This document shows, in pieces, positions 45,721 through 54,259 of a stretch of DNA of 64,000 nucleotides. A program made the position numbers and the translations under genes. The notes under the pieces were generated by a model, which saw only the letters and a program-made list of their open reading frames with translations, was not told the origin of the DNA and did not search any database. Each line of letters starts with the position of its first letter. Within the stretch, counting starts at the first letter, position 1. Source of the stretch: Ectothiorhodospira sp. BSL-9 (GTDB taxonomy: Bacteria > Pseudomonadota > Gammaproteobacteria > Ectothiorhodospirales > Ectothiorhodospiraceae); the NCBI RefSeq assembly GCF_001632845.1, contig NZ_CP011994.1, forward strand, positions 2,428,001 to 2,492,000, given 5' to 3'.

Positions 45721-48279
45721 ATGGCATCCAAGCCCTCGTCAGCAGCCGATCAAACCCCCATACGGGTAGTGATCGTGACCATGGACACCCATCTGGCCAG
45801 CGCCGCCGACCGTGCTCGCGCCGAGCTCAGGCACGAGTTGCCAGGGTTGAAGTTCTCGCTTCATGCCGCCTCCGAGTGGGCCGCGGATGAAGAGGCCCTG
45901 GAGCAGTGCAAGGCCGATGTGGCCAAGGCCGACATCATCATCACCACCATGCTCTTCCTGGAGGATCAGTTCCAGCAGATCCTGCCGGACCTGCAGGCCC
46001 GTCGTGATGATTGCGATGCCATGGTCTGTGCCATGTCTGCGGGCGACGTGACCAAGCTGACCCGCATGGGCAGCTTCGACATGTCCAAGCCAAGCAGTGG
46101 CCCCATGTCCTTGCTCAAGCGACTGCGGGGCAAGAAGGAAGGGGACTCCAAGGCCAGCGCTGGCGCCCAGCAGATGAAGATGCTGCGCCGTATTCCGCAG
46201 CTGCTGCGATTCATCCCGGGCACGGCCCAGGACGTGCGCGCCTACTTCATTACCCTGCAATACTGGCTGGGCGGCTCCGAAGAGAACATGGCCAACATGA
46301 TCCGCTTCCTGGTGGATCGCTATGCCGATGGGCCGCGCCGCAGCCTGCGGGGCAAGCTCACCATTGCCTCGCCTGCAGAATATCCCGAAGTGGGTGTGTA
46401 CCACCCGGACATGAAAAAGCGCCTTTCGGATCGCCTGCAGGATCTGCCGGGCAGGTTGTCCGAGCGCAATGGGAAGGGCCGCGTCGGCGTGCTGCTGCTG
46501 CGCTCCTATGTGCTGGCCGGCAACTCCGGGCATTACGACCCGGTGATCCGGGGGCTGGAGGAGGCCGGCTTGCAGGTGGTGCCGGCGTTTGCCTCGGGCC
46601 TGGATTCGCGTCCCGCCATCGAGCAGTTCTTCATGGAGGAGGGGCGTCCCACCGTGGATGCCGTGGTTTCCCTGACCGGATTCTCCCTGGTGGGTGGCCC
46701 GGCCTACAACGACGCCAATGCCGCACAGGAGATCCTCTCCAGGCTGGATGTGCCCTATATCGCTGCCCATCCGGTGGAATTCCAGACCCTGGATCAATGG
46801 GGCAATTCCGAACGCGGCCTGCTGCCCGTGGAGAGCACCATCATGGTGGCCATTCCGGAGCTGGACGGCAGCATCGCCCCCATGGTTTACGGTGGGCGGC
46901 CTGGCCCGGAAGGTGCCATCTGCGCCGGTTGCGAGCGTCACTGCAAGTTCACCGACTCCGAGAACACCCAGGACATGTTCACCTGCCCCGAGCGCACCGG
47001 CATGCTGGTTTCCCGCGTGCGGCGCCTGGTGGAACTGCGGCGCGCCGAGCGGGCCGAGCGCAAGGTGGCCATCGTCCTGTTCAACTATCCGCCCAACGCC
47101 GGCAATACCGGTACCGCCGCCTACCTGGGCGTGTTCGAGTCCCTGCTCAATACCCTCAGGAAAATGAAGGAAGAGGGGTATCAGGTGGAGGTGCCCGATA
47201 GCGTCGATGAGTTGCGCGACAGCATCATCCATGGCAACAAGGACAAATATGGCGCCGACGCCAACGTGCACACCATGATCCCCGCCGAGGATCACGTGCG
47301 CCGCGAGCGCTGGCTCAAGCAGATCGAGGGGCAGTGGGGGCCGGCACCGGGCAAGGTGCTGACCAACGGCAGTTCCATCTTTGTACTGGGCAAGCAGTTC
47401 GGTAATGTGCTGGTGATGGTGCAGCCCTCGTTTGGCTACGAAGGCGACCCCATGCGCCTGCTGTTCGAGCGCGGCTTTGCCCCCACTCATGCCTTCTCGG
47501 CCTTCTACCGTTACCTGCGCGAGGACTTCAAGGCCCATGCGGTGCTGCATTTTGGCACTCACGGGGCGCTGGAATTCATGCCGGGCAAGCAGGTGGGCAT
47601 GTCCGGGGCCTGCTGGCCAGATCGCCTCATCGGCGATATCCCCAACATGTACCTGTATGCCTCCAATAACCCCTCCGAGGGTGCCATCGCCAAGCGTCGT
47701 TCCGGCGCGACCCTGATCAGTTACCTGACGCCGCCTGTGTCTCATGCGGGCCTGTATCGTGGGTTGCTGGACCTGAAGAGCTCCATTGATCGCTGGCGCG
47801 GTCTCGAACCTTCCCAGGAGCATGAGCGTGGAGAACTGGCCGAACTGATCCAGTCCCAGGCCGCCGAACTGGAACTGGCCAAGGCTGAGCCCCTCTGGGA
47901 TGTGGCCGGCGGTGAGGCCGAGGAGCGGGTACGCAAGCTGGGTGAGGAGATCCTGGAACTGGAATACACCCTGATCCCCTACGGCCTGCACGTGGTGGGC
48001 ACCCCCCTGGGCGAGGACGAGCGTATCGACATGCTCATGGCCATGGCCGAAGCCTCCCAGGACACCCGCCTGGAGCGCTCCGTGGTGGAGACCCTGGTCA
48101 AGACCGGCTCGGTGGATAATGCCCTCCAGGAGGCCGGGTTCCAGAACGACAACGAGCGCCGGGAGCAGTTCGAGCAGCTGGCCCGCTCCAATGAACTCAT
48201 GTCCCGCGATACGGAGCTGGAGGGTATCCTCAAGGCACTGGACGGTCGCTTCATCAAGCCCGCCCCGGGGGGGACGTGA
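45721..48279 (+). CDS. bchH: Magnesium chelatase H subunit, N-terminal part (split bchH)
   Basis: BchH inserts magnesium into protoporphyrin IX with BchI and BchD, the first step specific to bacteriochlorophyll. This frame of 852 residues covers about the first two thirds of the usual ~1,250. It has the N-terminal IRVVIVTMDTHLASAADRA start and the CobN/BchH family regions (VSLTGFSLVGGPAYNDAN, FGTHGALEFMPGKQVGMSG). It ends KPAPGGT at a stop, exactly where intact BchH proteins read PGGDVxRNPEVLPTGRN. The cause is a run of seven G (48267-48273). An upstream sigma-70/CrtJ-type promoter fits a photosynthesis gene. Confidence 0.93.
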   Translation: MASKPSSAADQTPIRVVIVTMDTHLASAADRARAELRHELPGLKFSLHAASEWAADEEALEQCKADVAKADIIITTMLFLEDQFQQILPDLQARRDDCDAMVCAMSAGDVTKLTRMGSFDMSKPSSGPMSLLKRLRGKKEGDSKASAGAQQMKMLRRIPQLLRFIPGTAQDVRAYFITLQYWLGGSEENMANMIRFLVDRYADGPRRSLRGKLTIASPAEYPEVGVYHPDMKKRLSDRLQDLPGRLSERNGKGRVGVLLLRSYVLAGNSGHYDPVIRGLEEAGLQVVPAFASGLDSRPAIEQFFMEEGRPTVDAVVSLTGFSLVGGPAYNDANAAQEILSRLDVPYIAAHPVEFQTLDQWGNSERGLLPVESTIMVAIPELDGSIAPMVYGGRPGPEGAICAGCERHCKFTDSENTQDMFTCPERTGMLVSRVRRLVELRRAERAERKVAIVLFNYPPNAGNTGTAAYLGVFESLLNTLRKMKEEGYQVEVPDSVDELRDSIIHGNKDKYGADANVHTMIPAEDHVRRERWLKQIEGQWGPAPGKVLTNGSSIFVLGKQFGNVLVMVQPSFGYEGDPMRLLFERGFAPTHAFSAFYRYLREDFKAHAVLHFGTHGALEFMPGKQVGMSGACWPDRLIGDIPNMYLYASNNPSEGAIAKRRSGATLISYLTPPVSHAGLYRGLLDLKSSIDRWRGLEPSQEHERGELAELIQSQAAELELAKAEPLWDVAGGEAEERVRKLGEEILELEYTLIPYGLHVVGTPLGEDERIDMLMAMAEASQDTRLERSVVETLVKTGSVDNALQEAGFQNDNERREQFEQLARSNELMSRDTELEGILKALDGRFIKPAPGGT
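48267..48273 (+). other. G7 tract where the bchH frame breaks
   Basis: The seven G's read as GGG GGG after a final G of the CCG codon. A shift of -1 here, or one more G, joins the two bchH frames as PAPGGDVMRQPDVLP. The tract fits a slippery sequence, transcriptional slippage, a phase-variable mutation or a homopolymer sequencing error. Confidence 0.7.
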
Positions 48280-49505
48280 TGCGCCAGCCCGATGTGCTGC
48301 CCACCGGTCGTAACCTGCACGGCTTCGATCCCTTCCGCATCCCCAGTGCCTTTGCGCTGAAGGATGGGGCCATGCAGGCCGAGCGCCTGCTGGCCCGTCA
48401 TGTGGAGGATGGCAACGGCCTGCCTGAATCCGTGGCCATGGTGCTGTGGGGCAGTGACAACCTCAAGACCGAGGGCAGCCAGATCGGCCAGGTCCTGGGT
48501 CTGCTGGGCGCCAAGCCCCGCTTCGATAACTACGGTCGCCTGGCCGGCGCCACCCTGATCCCGCTGGAGGAACTGGGTCGGCCCCGGGTGGATGTGCTCA
48601 TCACCCTGTCCGGCATCTTCCGTGACCTGCTGCCCCTGCAGATCAAACTGCTGGCCGAGGCCACCTTCCTGGCCGCATCGGCGGAGGAGCCGCCGGAGCA
48701 GAACTTCGTGCGTGCCCACACGCTGGAATACATGAAGGAGCATGGCTGTGATCTGGAGACGGCCGCGTTGCGCGTGTATGGCAATGCGGACGGGGCCTAT
48801 GGTTCCAACGTCAATAACCTGGTGGAGAACGGTCGCTGGGATGACGAGGATGAGCTGGCCAACACCTATACCCAGCGCAAGGGCTTTGCCTATGGCCGCA
48901 GCGGCCGGCCCATGAAGCAGGACACCCTGCTCAAGAGCATGCTCAAGGATGTACAGCTCACCTACCAGAACCTGGATTCGGTGGAGCTGGGCGTGACCAC
49001 CATCGACAATTACTTTGATACCCTCGGTGGCATCAGCCGCGCCGTGCGCCAGGCCCGCGGTGGTCAGGACGCCCCGGTGTACATCGGTGATCAGACCAAG
49101 GGCGAGGGGACGGTGCGCACCCTGTCCGAGCAGGTCTCCCTGGAGACCCGCACCCGGATGCTCAATCCCAAGTGGTACGAGGGTGCCCTCAAGCACGGCT
49201 ACGAGGGGGTGCGCCAGATCGAGGTGCACATCACCAACACCATGGGCTGGTCAGCCACCACCGGTCAGGTGCAGCCCTGGGTGTACCAGAAGCTGTCCGA
49301 GACCTTCGTGCTGGATCCGGAAATGCGCGAACGCCTGGCCCAGCTCAACCCCACGGCCTCCGCCAAGATGGCCAACCGTCTCCTGGAAGCCTCGGACCGC
49401 AACTACTGGCAGCCCGATGACGAGACTCTGGAAGCCCTGCGCCGTGCCGGCGAGGAGCTGGAAGATCGTCTGGAGGGGATTGAGCAGGAGACGCCGGCAG
49501 CCTGA
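48279..49505 (+). CDS. bchH: Magnesium chelatase H subunit, C-terminal part (split bchH)
   Basis: The 408 residues from ATG 48279 (TGATG overlap with the first part) are the C-terminal third of BchH: RNLHGFDPFRIPSAFALKDG, the DVLITLSGIFRDLLPLQIKLL region and AHTLEYMKEHGCDLE. No stop or damage is seen in either part apart from the junction. It could be made by ribosome reinitiation, by frameshifting, or the gene may be intact in reality. See the first part for function. Confidence 0.9.
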   Translation: MRQPDVLPTGRNLHGFDPFRIPSAFALKDGAMQAERLLARHVEDGNGLPESVAMVLWGSDNLKTEGSQIGQVLGLLGAKPRFDNYGRLAGATLIPLEELGRPRVDVLITLSGIFRDLLPLQIKLLAEATFLAASAEEPPEQNFVRAHTLEYMKEHGCDLETAALRVYGNADGAYGSNVNNLVENGRWDDEDELANTYTQRKGFAYGRSGRPMKQDTLLKSMLKDVQLTYQNLDSVELGVTTIDNYFDTLGGISRAVRQARGGQDAPVYIGDQTKGEGTVRTLSEQVSLETRTRMLNPKWYEGALKHGYEGVRQIEVHITNTMGWSATTGQVQPWVYQKLSETFVLDPEMRERLAQLNPTASAKMANRLLEASDRNYWQPDDETLEALRRAGEELEDRLEGIEQETPAA

Positions 49506-49530
49506 GGTCAGCTGGCTCGCGGAGCCATGC

Positions 49531-49563
49531 CTTGCCTTCTCTGCATACCGCAGAGAAGGCAAG
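49531..49563. terminator. Perfect 14-bp hairpin between bchH and nspC
   Basis: CTTGCCTTCTCTGC (49531-49544) pairs with GCAGAGAAGGCAAG (49550-49563) across a five-base loop. The genes converge here. No T run follows on either strand, so it may act as a Rho-assisted or mRNA-stabilising structure. Confidence 0.6.
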
Positions 49564-49621
49564 GGACCCAGGTCCAGGGCTTCGATCGACAGGCCTTGAG
49601 GTGAGCCTTGAGTCCTTCCTG

Positions 49622-50770
49622 TTAACTCAAACGTTCCTTGTAGGCCTCGTAGCCAAAGGTCCTGACCACCCGTACCTCACGCGTCTGTGCGTCCACGCGG
49701 CAGATGGCCGGCAGGCGCATGCCGTTGAAGGTGTTCGTCTTCACCATGGAGTAGTGAGCCATGTCGGTGAACACCAGGCGATCACCGATCTTCAAGGGTC
49801 GGTCGAAGGAATACGCCCCGATCATGTCCCCCGCCAGGCAGGTGAGGCCTCCCAGGCGGTAGGTGTGGGCCTTTTCCTCGGGCATGCCGGCGCCGATGAT
49901 CTCGGGTCGGTAGGGCATTTCCAGCACATCCGGCATGTGGGCCGTGGCTGAGGTGTCCAGAATGGCGATGGGGCCTTCGTTGTCGATGATGTCCAGTACC
50001 GTGCTCACCAGGTAGCCGGTGTTCAGGGCAATGGCCTCGCCCGGTTCCAGGTAGACGGGGATGCCATTGTGACGCTCCCTGAAGCCACGTATCACCTTGA
50101 TCAGGCGATCGATGTCGTAATCGGACCGGGTGATATGGTGGCCACCCCCGAAATTCACCCACTTGAGATCGGGCAGGAACTGACCGAAGCGGCCTTCGAA
50201 GGCCCCCAGGGTGCGCTCCAGGGCGTCGCTGTTCTGTTCGCACAGGGTGTGGAAATGCAGCCCCTCCAGTCCGGTGAGATCCACCCCTTCCAGATCCCGC
50301 GCCCGGGTGCCCAGGCGTGAACCCGGCGTACAGGGATCGTACAGGGCCACGGTCCCTTCAGAATGTTCGGGATTGACGCGCAGACCGCAGGAGATGGCTC
50401 GGGGGTGGGCCGCGACGCGCGCGCGGTGGTGCAGCCACTGCCCGGGAGAGTTGAAGCTGATGTGGTCGGCGTACTGCAGCACCACATCCATTTCGGCGTC
50501 GGAGAAGGCCGGCGAGAAACAATGCACCTCGCCGCCAAAGGTTTCCGCACCCAGGCGGGCCTCGTCCTGGCCACTGGCGGTGGTGCCTACCAGGTACTGG
50601 TTCACCAGCGGGAAGGTATCCCACATGGCAAACCCCTTCAGGGCCAGGAGAATGCGCGCCCCACTGTCCTCCTGGACCTGCCGCAGCAACTCCAGATTGC
50701 GGATCAGCAGGGCATCGTCCACCACGAAGGCCGGCGAGGGGCAGGCCTGAATATCAAACGGGTTGTCCAT
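49622..50770 (-). CDS. nspC: Carboxynorspermidine decarboxylase
   Basis: NspC decarboxylates carboxynorspermidine or carboxyspermidine to the polyamine, using pyridoxal phosphate. ATG 50770 gives 382 residues; an upstream TTG overlaps the previous gene. The alanine-racemase-type barrel has the PLP lysine Lys45 in LLALKGFAMW, WVNFGGGHHITR for phosphate binding and the C-terminal RLGGLTCLAGDMIG. It is the second step after the dehydrogenase upstream, three bases after its stop. Confidence 0.92.
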   Translation of the reverse strand: MDNPFDIQACPSPAFVVDDALLIRNLELLRQVQEDSGARILLALKGFAMWDTFPLVNQYLVGTTASGQDEARLGAETFGGEVHCFSPAFSDAEMDVVLQYADHISFNSPGQWLHHRARVAAHPRAISCGLRVNPEHSEGTVALYDPCTPGSRLGTRARDLEGVDLTGLEGLHFHTLCEQNSDALERTLGAFEGRFGQFLPDLKWVNFGGGHHITRSDYDIDRLIKVIRGFRERHNGIPVYLEPGEAIALNTGYLVSTVLDIIDNEGPIAILDTSATAHMPDVLEMPYRPEIIGAGMPEEKAHTYRLGGLTCLAGDMIGAYSFDRPLKIGDRLVFTDMAHYSMVKTNTFNGMRLPAICRVDAQTREVRVVRTFGYEAYKERLS

Positions 50771-50787
50771 GGCGGTGACCTTGCGGC

Positions 50788-51987
50788 TCAACCCAGCGGG
50801 TCCGCGTCCGGATCCAGTTCCTTCATCTGCCAGGGCAGGCCCATGTCGCCGATGCGCTCCATGAAGGGGTCGGGGTCCATCTGCTCCACGTTGAACACGC
50901 CAGCACCCTTCCAGATGCCCTGCAGCATGAGCATGGCGCCGGTGACGGCGGGCACACCCGTGGTGTAGGACACCGCCTGGGACTGAACTTCCCGGTAGCA
51001 GGCCTGGTGGTCACAGATGTTGTAGATGTGCACCTTGCGGCGCTTGCCATCCTTGATGCCATCCAGGATGACGCCAATGTTGGTCTTGCCCTTGGTGCGC
51101 GGCCCCAGGGAGGCCGGGTCGGGCAGCACGGACTTGAGGAACTGCAGGGGGATCACTTCCTTGCCTTCATACATGACTGGTTCGATACCGGTCATGCCCA
51201 CGTTCTCCAGCACCTTGAGGTGCGTGAGGTACTGCTGGGAGAAGGTCATCCAGAAGCGGATGCGCTTGAGGCCGCGGATGTTCTGCACCAGGGATTCCAG
51301 TTCCTCGTGGTACAGCAGATAGATGTCCTTGGGACCAATCTCGTCAAAATCAAACTCCCGCTTCTCCGACAGGGGCGGGGTTTCCTTCCACTCACCGTTC
51401 TCCCAGTAACGTCCGTTGGCGGTGACCTCACGGATGTTGATCTCCGGGTTGAAGTTGGTGGCAAAGGGATAACCATGGTCGCCGCCATTGGCGTCCAGGA
51501 TGTCGATCTGGTGGATCTCGTCGAAGAGGTTCTTCTGGCCCCAGGCGCAGTAGATGTTGGTCATGCCGGGGTCGAAACCGCAACCCAGGGTGGCCATGAG
51601 GCCGGCCTTTTCATAGCGGTCCTGGAAGGCCCACTGTTCCTTGTATTCGAACTTTGCCTCGTCCGGGTGCTCGTAATTGGCCGTATCCAGGTAGGGCACG
51701 CCGGTCTTCAGGCAGGCCTCCATGATGGTGAGGTCCTGGTAGGGCAGGGCCACGTGGATCAGCAGATCCGGCTTGAAGGATTCGATCAGGCGTACCAGGG
51801 CATCCACATCATCCGCGTCCACCTGGGCGGTCTGGATGGGCCGATTCAGCTTGGCGGCGATATCCCGGCACTTGGCTTCATTGCGGCTGGCCAGGCAGAT
51901 CTCCGAGAAGACTTCGGGATGCTGGGCGCACTTGTGGGTGACGACACTGCCGACGCCGCCGGCGCCGATGATCAGGACTTTGCTCAT
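50788..51987 (-). CDS. Carboxynorspermidine synthase (saccharopine dehydrogenase family)
   Basis: This enzyme condenses aspartate semialdehyde with diaminopropane or putrescine to carboxynorspermidine or carboxyspermidine, using NADPH. The 399-residue product has an N-terminal Rossmann motif GAGGVGSVV and saccharopine-dehydrogenase features (TLGCGFDPGMTNIYCAWGQ; PLQFLKSVLPDPASLG). Pairing with nspC downstream supports the polyamine role over lysine metabolism. The gene symbol is left out because names vary between organisms. Confidence 0.9.
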   Translation of the reverse strand: MSKVLIIGAGGVGSVVTHKCAQHPEVFSEICLASRNEAKCRDIAAKLNRPIQTAQVDADDVDALVRLIESFKPDLLIHVALPYQDLTIMEACLKTGVPYLDTANYEHPDEAKFEYKEQWAFQDRYEKAGLMATLGCGFDPGMTNIYCAWGQKNLFDEIHQIDILDANGGDHGYPFATNFNPEINIREVTANGRYWENGEWKETPPLSEKREFDFDEIGPKDIYLLYHEELESLVQNIRGLKRIRFWMTFSQQYLTHLKVLENVGMTGIEPVMYEGKEVIPLQFLKSVLPDPASLGPRTKGKTNIGVILDGIKDGKRRKVHIYNICDHQACYREVQSQAVSYTTGVPAVTGAMLMLQGIWKGAGVFNVEQMDPDPFMERIGDMGLPWQMKELDPDADPLG

Positions 51988-52080
51988 AGGTCTCGATTCA
52001 GGAATCTGGATGGGTGAAAGAAGGAAGCGGACGGAGCGCTTGGGGATGCGTGGGATGATGCCCCCTTGTGACTGCTGGGT

Positions 52081-52776
52081 TCAAGCCCTCTCGACGGCGA
52101 AACTGACCGCGTAGCGCCGGCTCTTGCCAAATACCAGCGCCAGCCGGCCTTGTCCCTGGGTGTCCAGGCCCAGTTCCGAGGCCCGGCGAAGGCCGCCGGA
52201 TCGATGCAGGCGGCGCAGGGAGGTTTCGATGCTGCCCTTGTGACGACGGATGTAAAGATCCAGATCCGGGCGCACGCTGGCTTGAATGTCGTGCTCCTGA
52301 CCCAGCACTTCCATGTGGGTCTGTGCGGGCCCCAGGTCCTGGCCGGGCAGCTTGAAGAGCCGTTCCAGGATGCGATGCATGCCGTCCACCGGCTCTTCGC
52401 CCAGGTAGAGGTTCCACAGGAAACGGCCGATGCCGTACTCGTCACTCCACCATTGGGTCTCCGGGTTGAGTACATGCACGCCGACCGGAACCAGCCGGTA
52501 AGTCCCCAGCCCCGGGTCATCGGTCAGGATCTCGAAGCTCACTTGCTGGCATCCCAGGTGTCGTTTATTCCCCTTGACCATCAGGGCGGCGTTACGGGGG
52601 GTGAGTAGTTTCAGGGCCATGCGGTCCCGGGGCTGCAAGGGCCTTCCCCGTTGCTGGGCGACGGTCTGGATCACGTCCAGGGCACAGGACGTGATCAGGC
52701 CCTGCTCACGAACCAGGCGGCCCTGGGAGTGCTCCTGGCCTCGCTCCCGTCGGGATTGTTCATGAGATGTGTTCAT
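52081..52776 (-). CDS. Protein of unknown function
   Basis: I do not recognise this 231-residue protein. It starts with a hydrophilic segment rich in Arg, Glu and Gln, has a middle with ETQWWSDEYGIGRFLWNLYLGEE (landmark region ~108-130) and a C-terminal basic part (YIRRHKGSIETSLRRLHRSGG), ending RRYAVSFAVERA. No signal peptide or membrane helix is seen. It lies on the same strand as the carboxynorspermidine genes but 93 bases away, divergent from the broken HDOD gene. The frame is probably genuine because its composition is even and no better frame covers the span. Confidence 0.55.
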   Translation of the reverse strand: MNTSHEQSRRERGQEHSQGRLVREQGLITSCALDVIQTVAQQRGRPLQPRDRMALKLLTPRNAALMVKGNKRHLGCQQVSFEILTDDPGLGTYRLVPVGVHVLNPETQWWSDEYGIGRFLWNLYLGEEPVDGMHRILERLFKLPGQDLGPAQTHMEVLGQEHDIQASVRPDLDLYIRRHKGSIETSLRRLHRSGGLRRASELGLDTQGQGRLALVFGKSRRYAVSFAVERA

Positions 52777-53123
52777 GTCTTGTGACTAAGCACTTTTCAT
52801 GCCGCGTTGCTGGGCATTATATTCTGGAAGGTTCCGTCATCTTTTTGACGGACGAGCGACTGCTGAGGCAGACAAACCACGATGCTTGTTGCGCTGCAAG
52901 AGTCCGGCGCCGACAATGGTGGTCTTTTGCCGCGCGTTAAGCTTAGGCTTCGTTGACGCCTGCCGAGCCAAAGGATGCACCATTAATGGCTGACCTGGTC
53001 ATGTCCCAAGAGGAAGAGCGGATTATGGGGCAACTCATGATTCCGTCACAGCCCACCGTGAGGTGGACCCCAAGATTCGGACCAGGGGTTAAGCTCTGAT
53101 CATTCCGACAGGAGAATCTGATC

Positions 53124-53411
53124 ATGAGCAGGAAACGCAAGCAATACAGCGCCGACTTCAAGGCCAAGGTGGCCCTTGAAGCCCTCAAAGGGGAACAGAC
53201 CACCTCGGAGCTGGCAGCCCGCTTCGAGATCCATCCGACCATGGTGAGTCAGTGGCGGCGTGAGTTGCTGGACAAGGCGACGGGGATCTTCGAGGGCAAG
53301 GGTGGGGGCAAGGCGGCCCAGAAGACTCAGGAGGAGATCGACACCCTGTACCGTGAGATCGGCAAGCTGACGGTGGAACGCGATTTTTTATCACGCAGGC
53401 TCGGTCGTTGA
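53124..53411 (+). CDS. IS3-family transposase OrfA
   Basis: OrfA is the DNA-binding part of the transposase. The 95-residue product has a helix-turn-helix (TTSELAARFEIHPTMVSQWRR) and a leucine-zipper-like coil (KTQEEIDTLYREIGKLTVERDF). Near its end is the slippery heptamer T TTT TTA (53384-53390), in the right phase for the -1 frameshift that makes the OrfAB transposase. Confidence 0.95.
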   Translation: MSRKRKQYSADFKAKVALEALKGEQTTSELAARFEIHPTMVSQWRRELLDKATGIFEGKGGGKAAQKTQEEIDTLYREIGKLTVERDFLSRRLGR

Positions 53412-54259
53412 GCCGGGCCCAGCGACAGGCCCTGGTGGAGCCGCAGGCGGTTGATGTCAGCGTCCGGCGACAGTGTCAGTTGCTCGACATCAGCCGTTCT
53501 TCGGTGTACTACCGGCCCAAGCCGACCCAGGATAGCGACCTGGAGCTGATGCGCCTGATTGACGAGGAATACCTGCGAAGGCCGTTCTATGGTTCGCGGC
53601 GGATGAGGGCCTACCTCAACCGCTTGAGCCACCCGGTAAACCGCAAGCGAGTCCAGCGGCTGATGCGCCAGATGGGCCTGCACGCCGTGTATCCGAGGCC
53701 GCGCACCAGTCGACCGGGCGAGGGCCACCAGATCTATCCCTACCTGCTGCGGGATCTGGTGATCGATCGTCCCAACCAGGTCTGGGCGACCGATGTGACG
53801 TTCATCCCGATGGCCCGGGGGTTCATGTACCTGGTGGCCATCATGGACTGGCACAGTCGTCGTGTGCTCTCCTGGCGTGTGTCGAACACCCTGGACACCG
53901 ACTTCTGCATTGATGCCCTTGAGGAGGCTCTGGCACGCCATGGGCGACCCGAGATATTCAACACGGACCAAGGCTGCCAGTTCACCAGCAAGGCGTTCAC
54001 CCAGGTGCTGAAAGACCACAAAATCCAGATCAGCATGGACGGTAAGGGCTGTTACCAGGACAACATCTTTGTGGAGCGGCTCTGGCGCAGCGTGAAGTAC
54101 GAGTGCGTCTACCTGAAGGCCTTTGATAATGGCGTCCACTTACGCCAGGATCTGAAGCAGTACTTCACCTGGTACAACGCCGAGCGGCCCCATCAGGGGC
54201 TGGACGACGCAACACCGGATGAGGTTTACTTCAACCAACCTCTGACTCGGGCGGCCTGA
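53408..54259 (+). CDS. IS3-family transposase OrfB (catalytic)
   Basis: OrfB has the DDE integrase core. Counted from the TTG at 53408, the catalytic residues are Asp129 (QVWATDVTFIP), Asp187 (FNTDQGCQFTS) and Glu223 (NIFVERLWRSVKYE), with the 35-residue D-E spacing of the family. It starts four bases inside orfA and is normally read after the -1 shift at 53384-53390. The frame is intact, so the element could still move. Confidence 0.95.
   Translation: MSRAQRQALVEPQAVDVSVRRQCQLLDISRSSVYYRPKPTQDSDLELMRLIDEEYLRRPFYGSRRMRAYLNRLSHPVNRKRVQRLMRQMGLHAVYPRPRTSRPGEGHQIYPYLLRDLVIDRPNQVWATDVTFIPMARGFMYLVAIMDWHSRRVLSWRVSNTLDTDFCIDALEEALARHGRPEIFNTDQGCQFTSKAFTQVLKDHKIQISMDGKGCYQDNIFVERLWRSVKYECVYLKAFDNGVHLRQDLKQYFTWYNAERPHQGLDDATPDEVYFNQPLTRAA

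Noticed and set aside
45739-47991. 750-residue frame on the - strand
   Set aside because: It is antisense to bchH over its whole length, with His/Gly/Gln-rich composition and no known motif.
51984-52520. 178-residue - strand frame overlapping the unknown gene
   Set aside because: Its Trp/Arg/Ser-rich composition suggests a shadow of the 231-residue frame.
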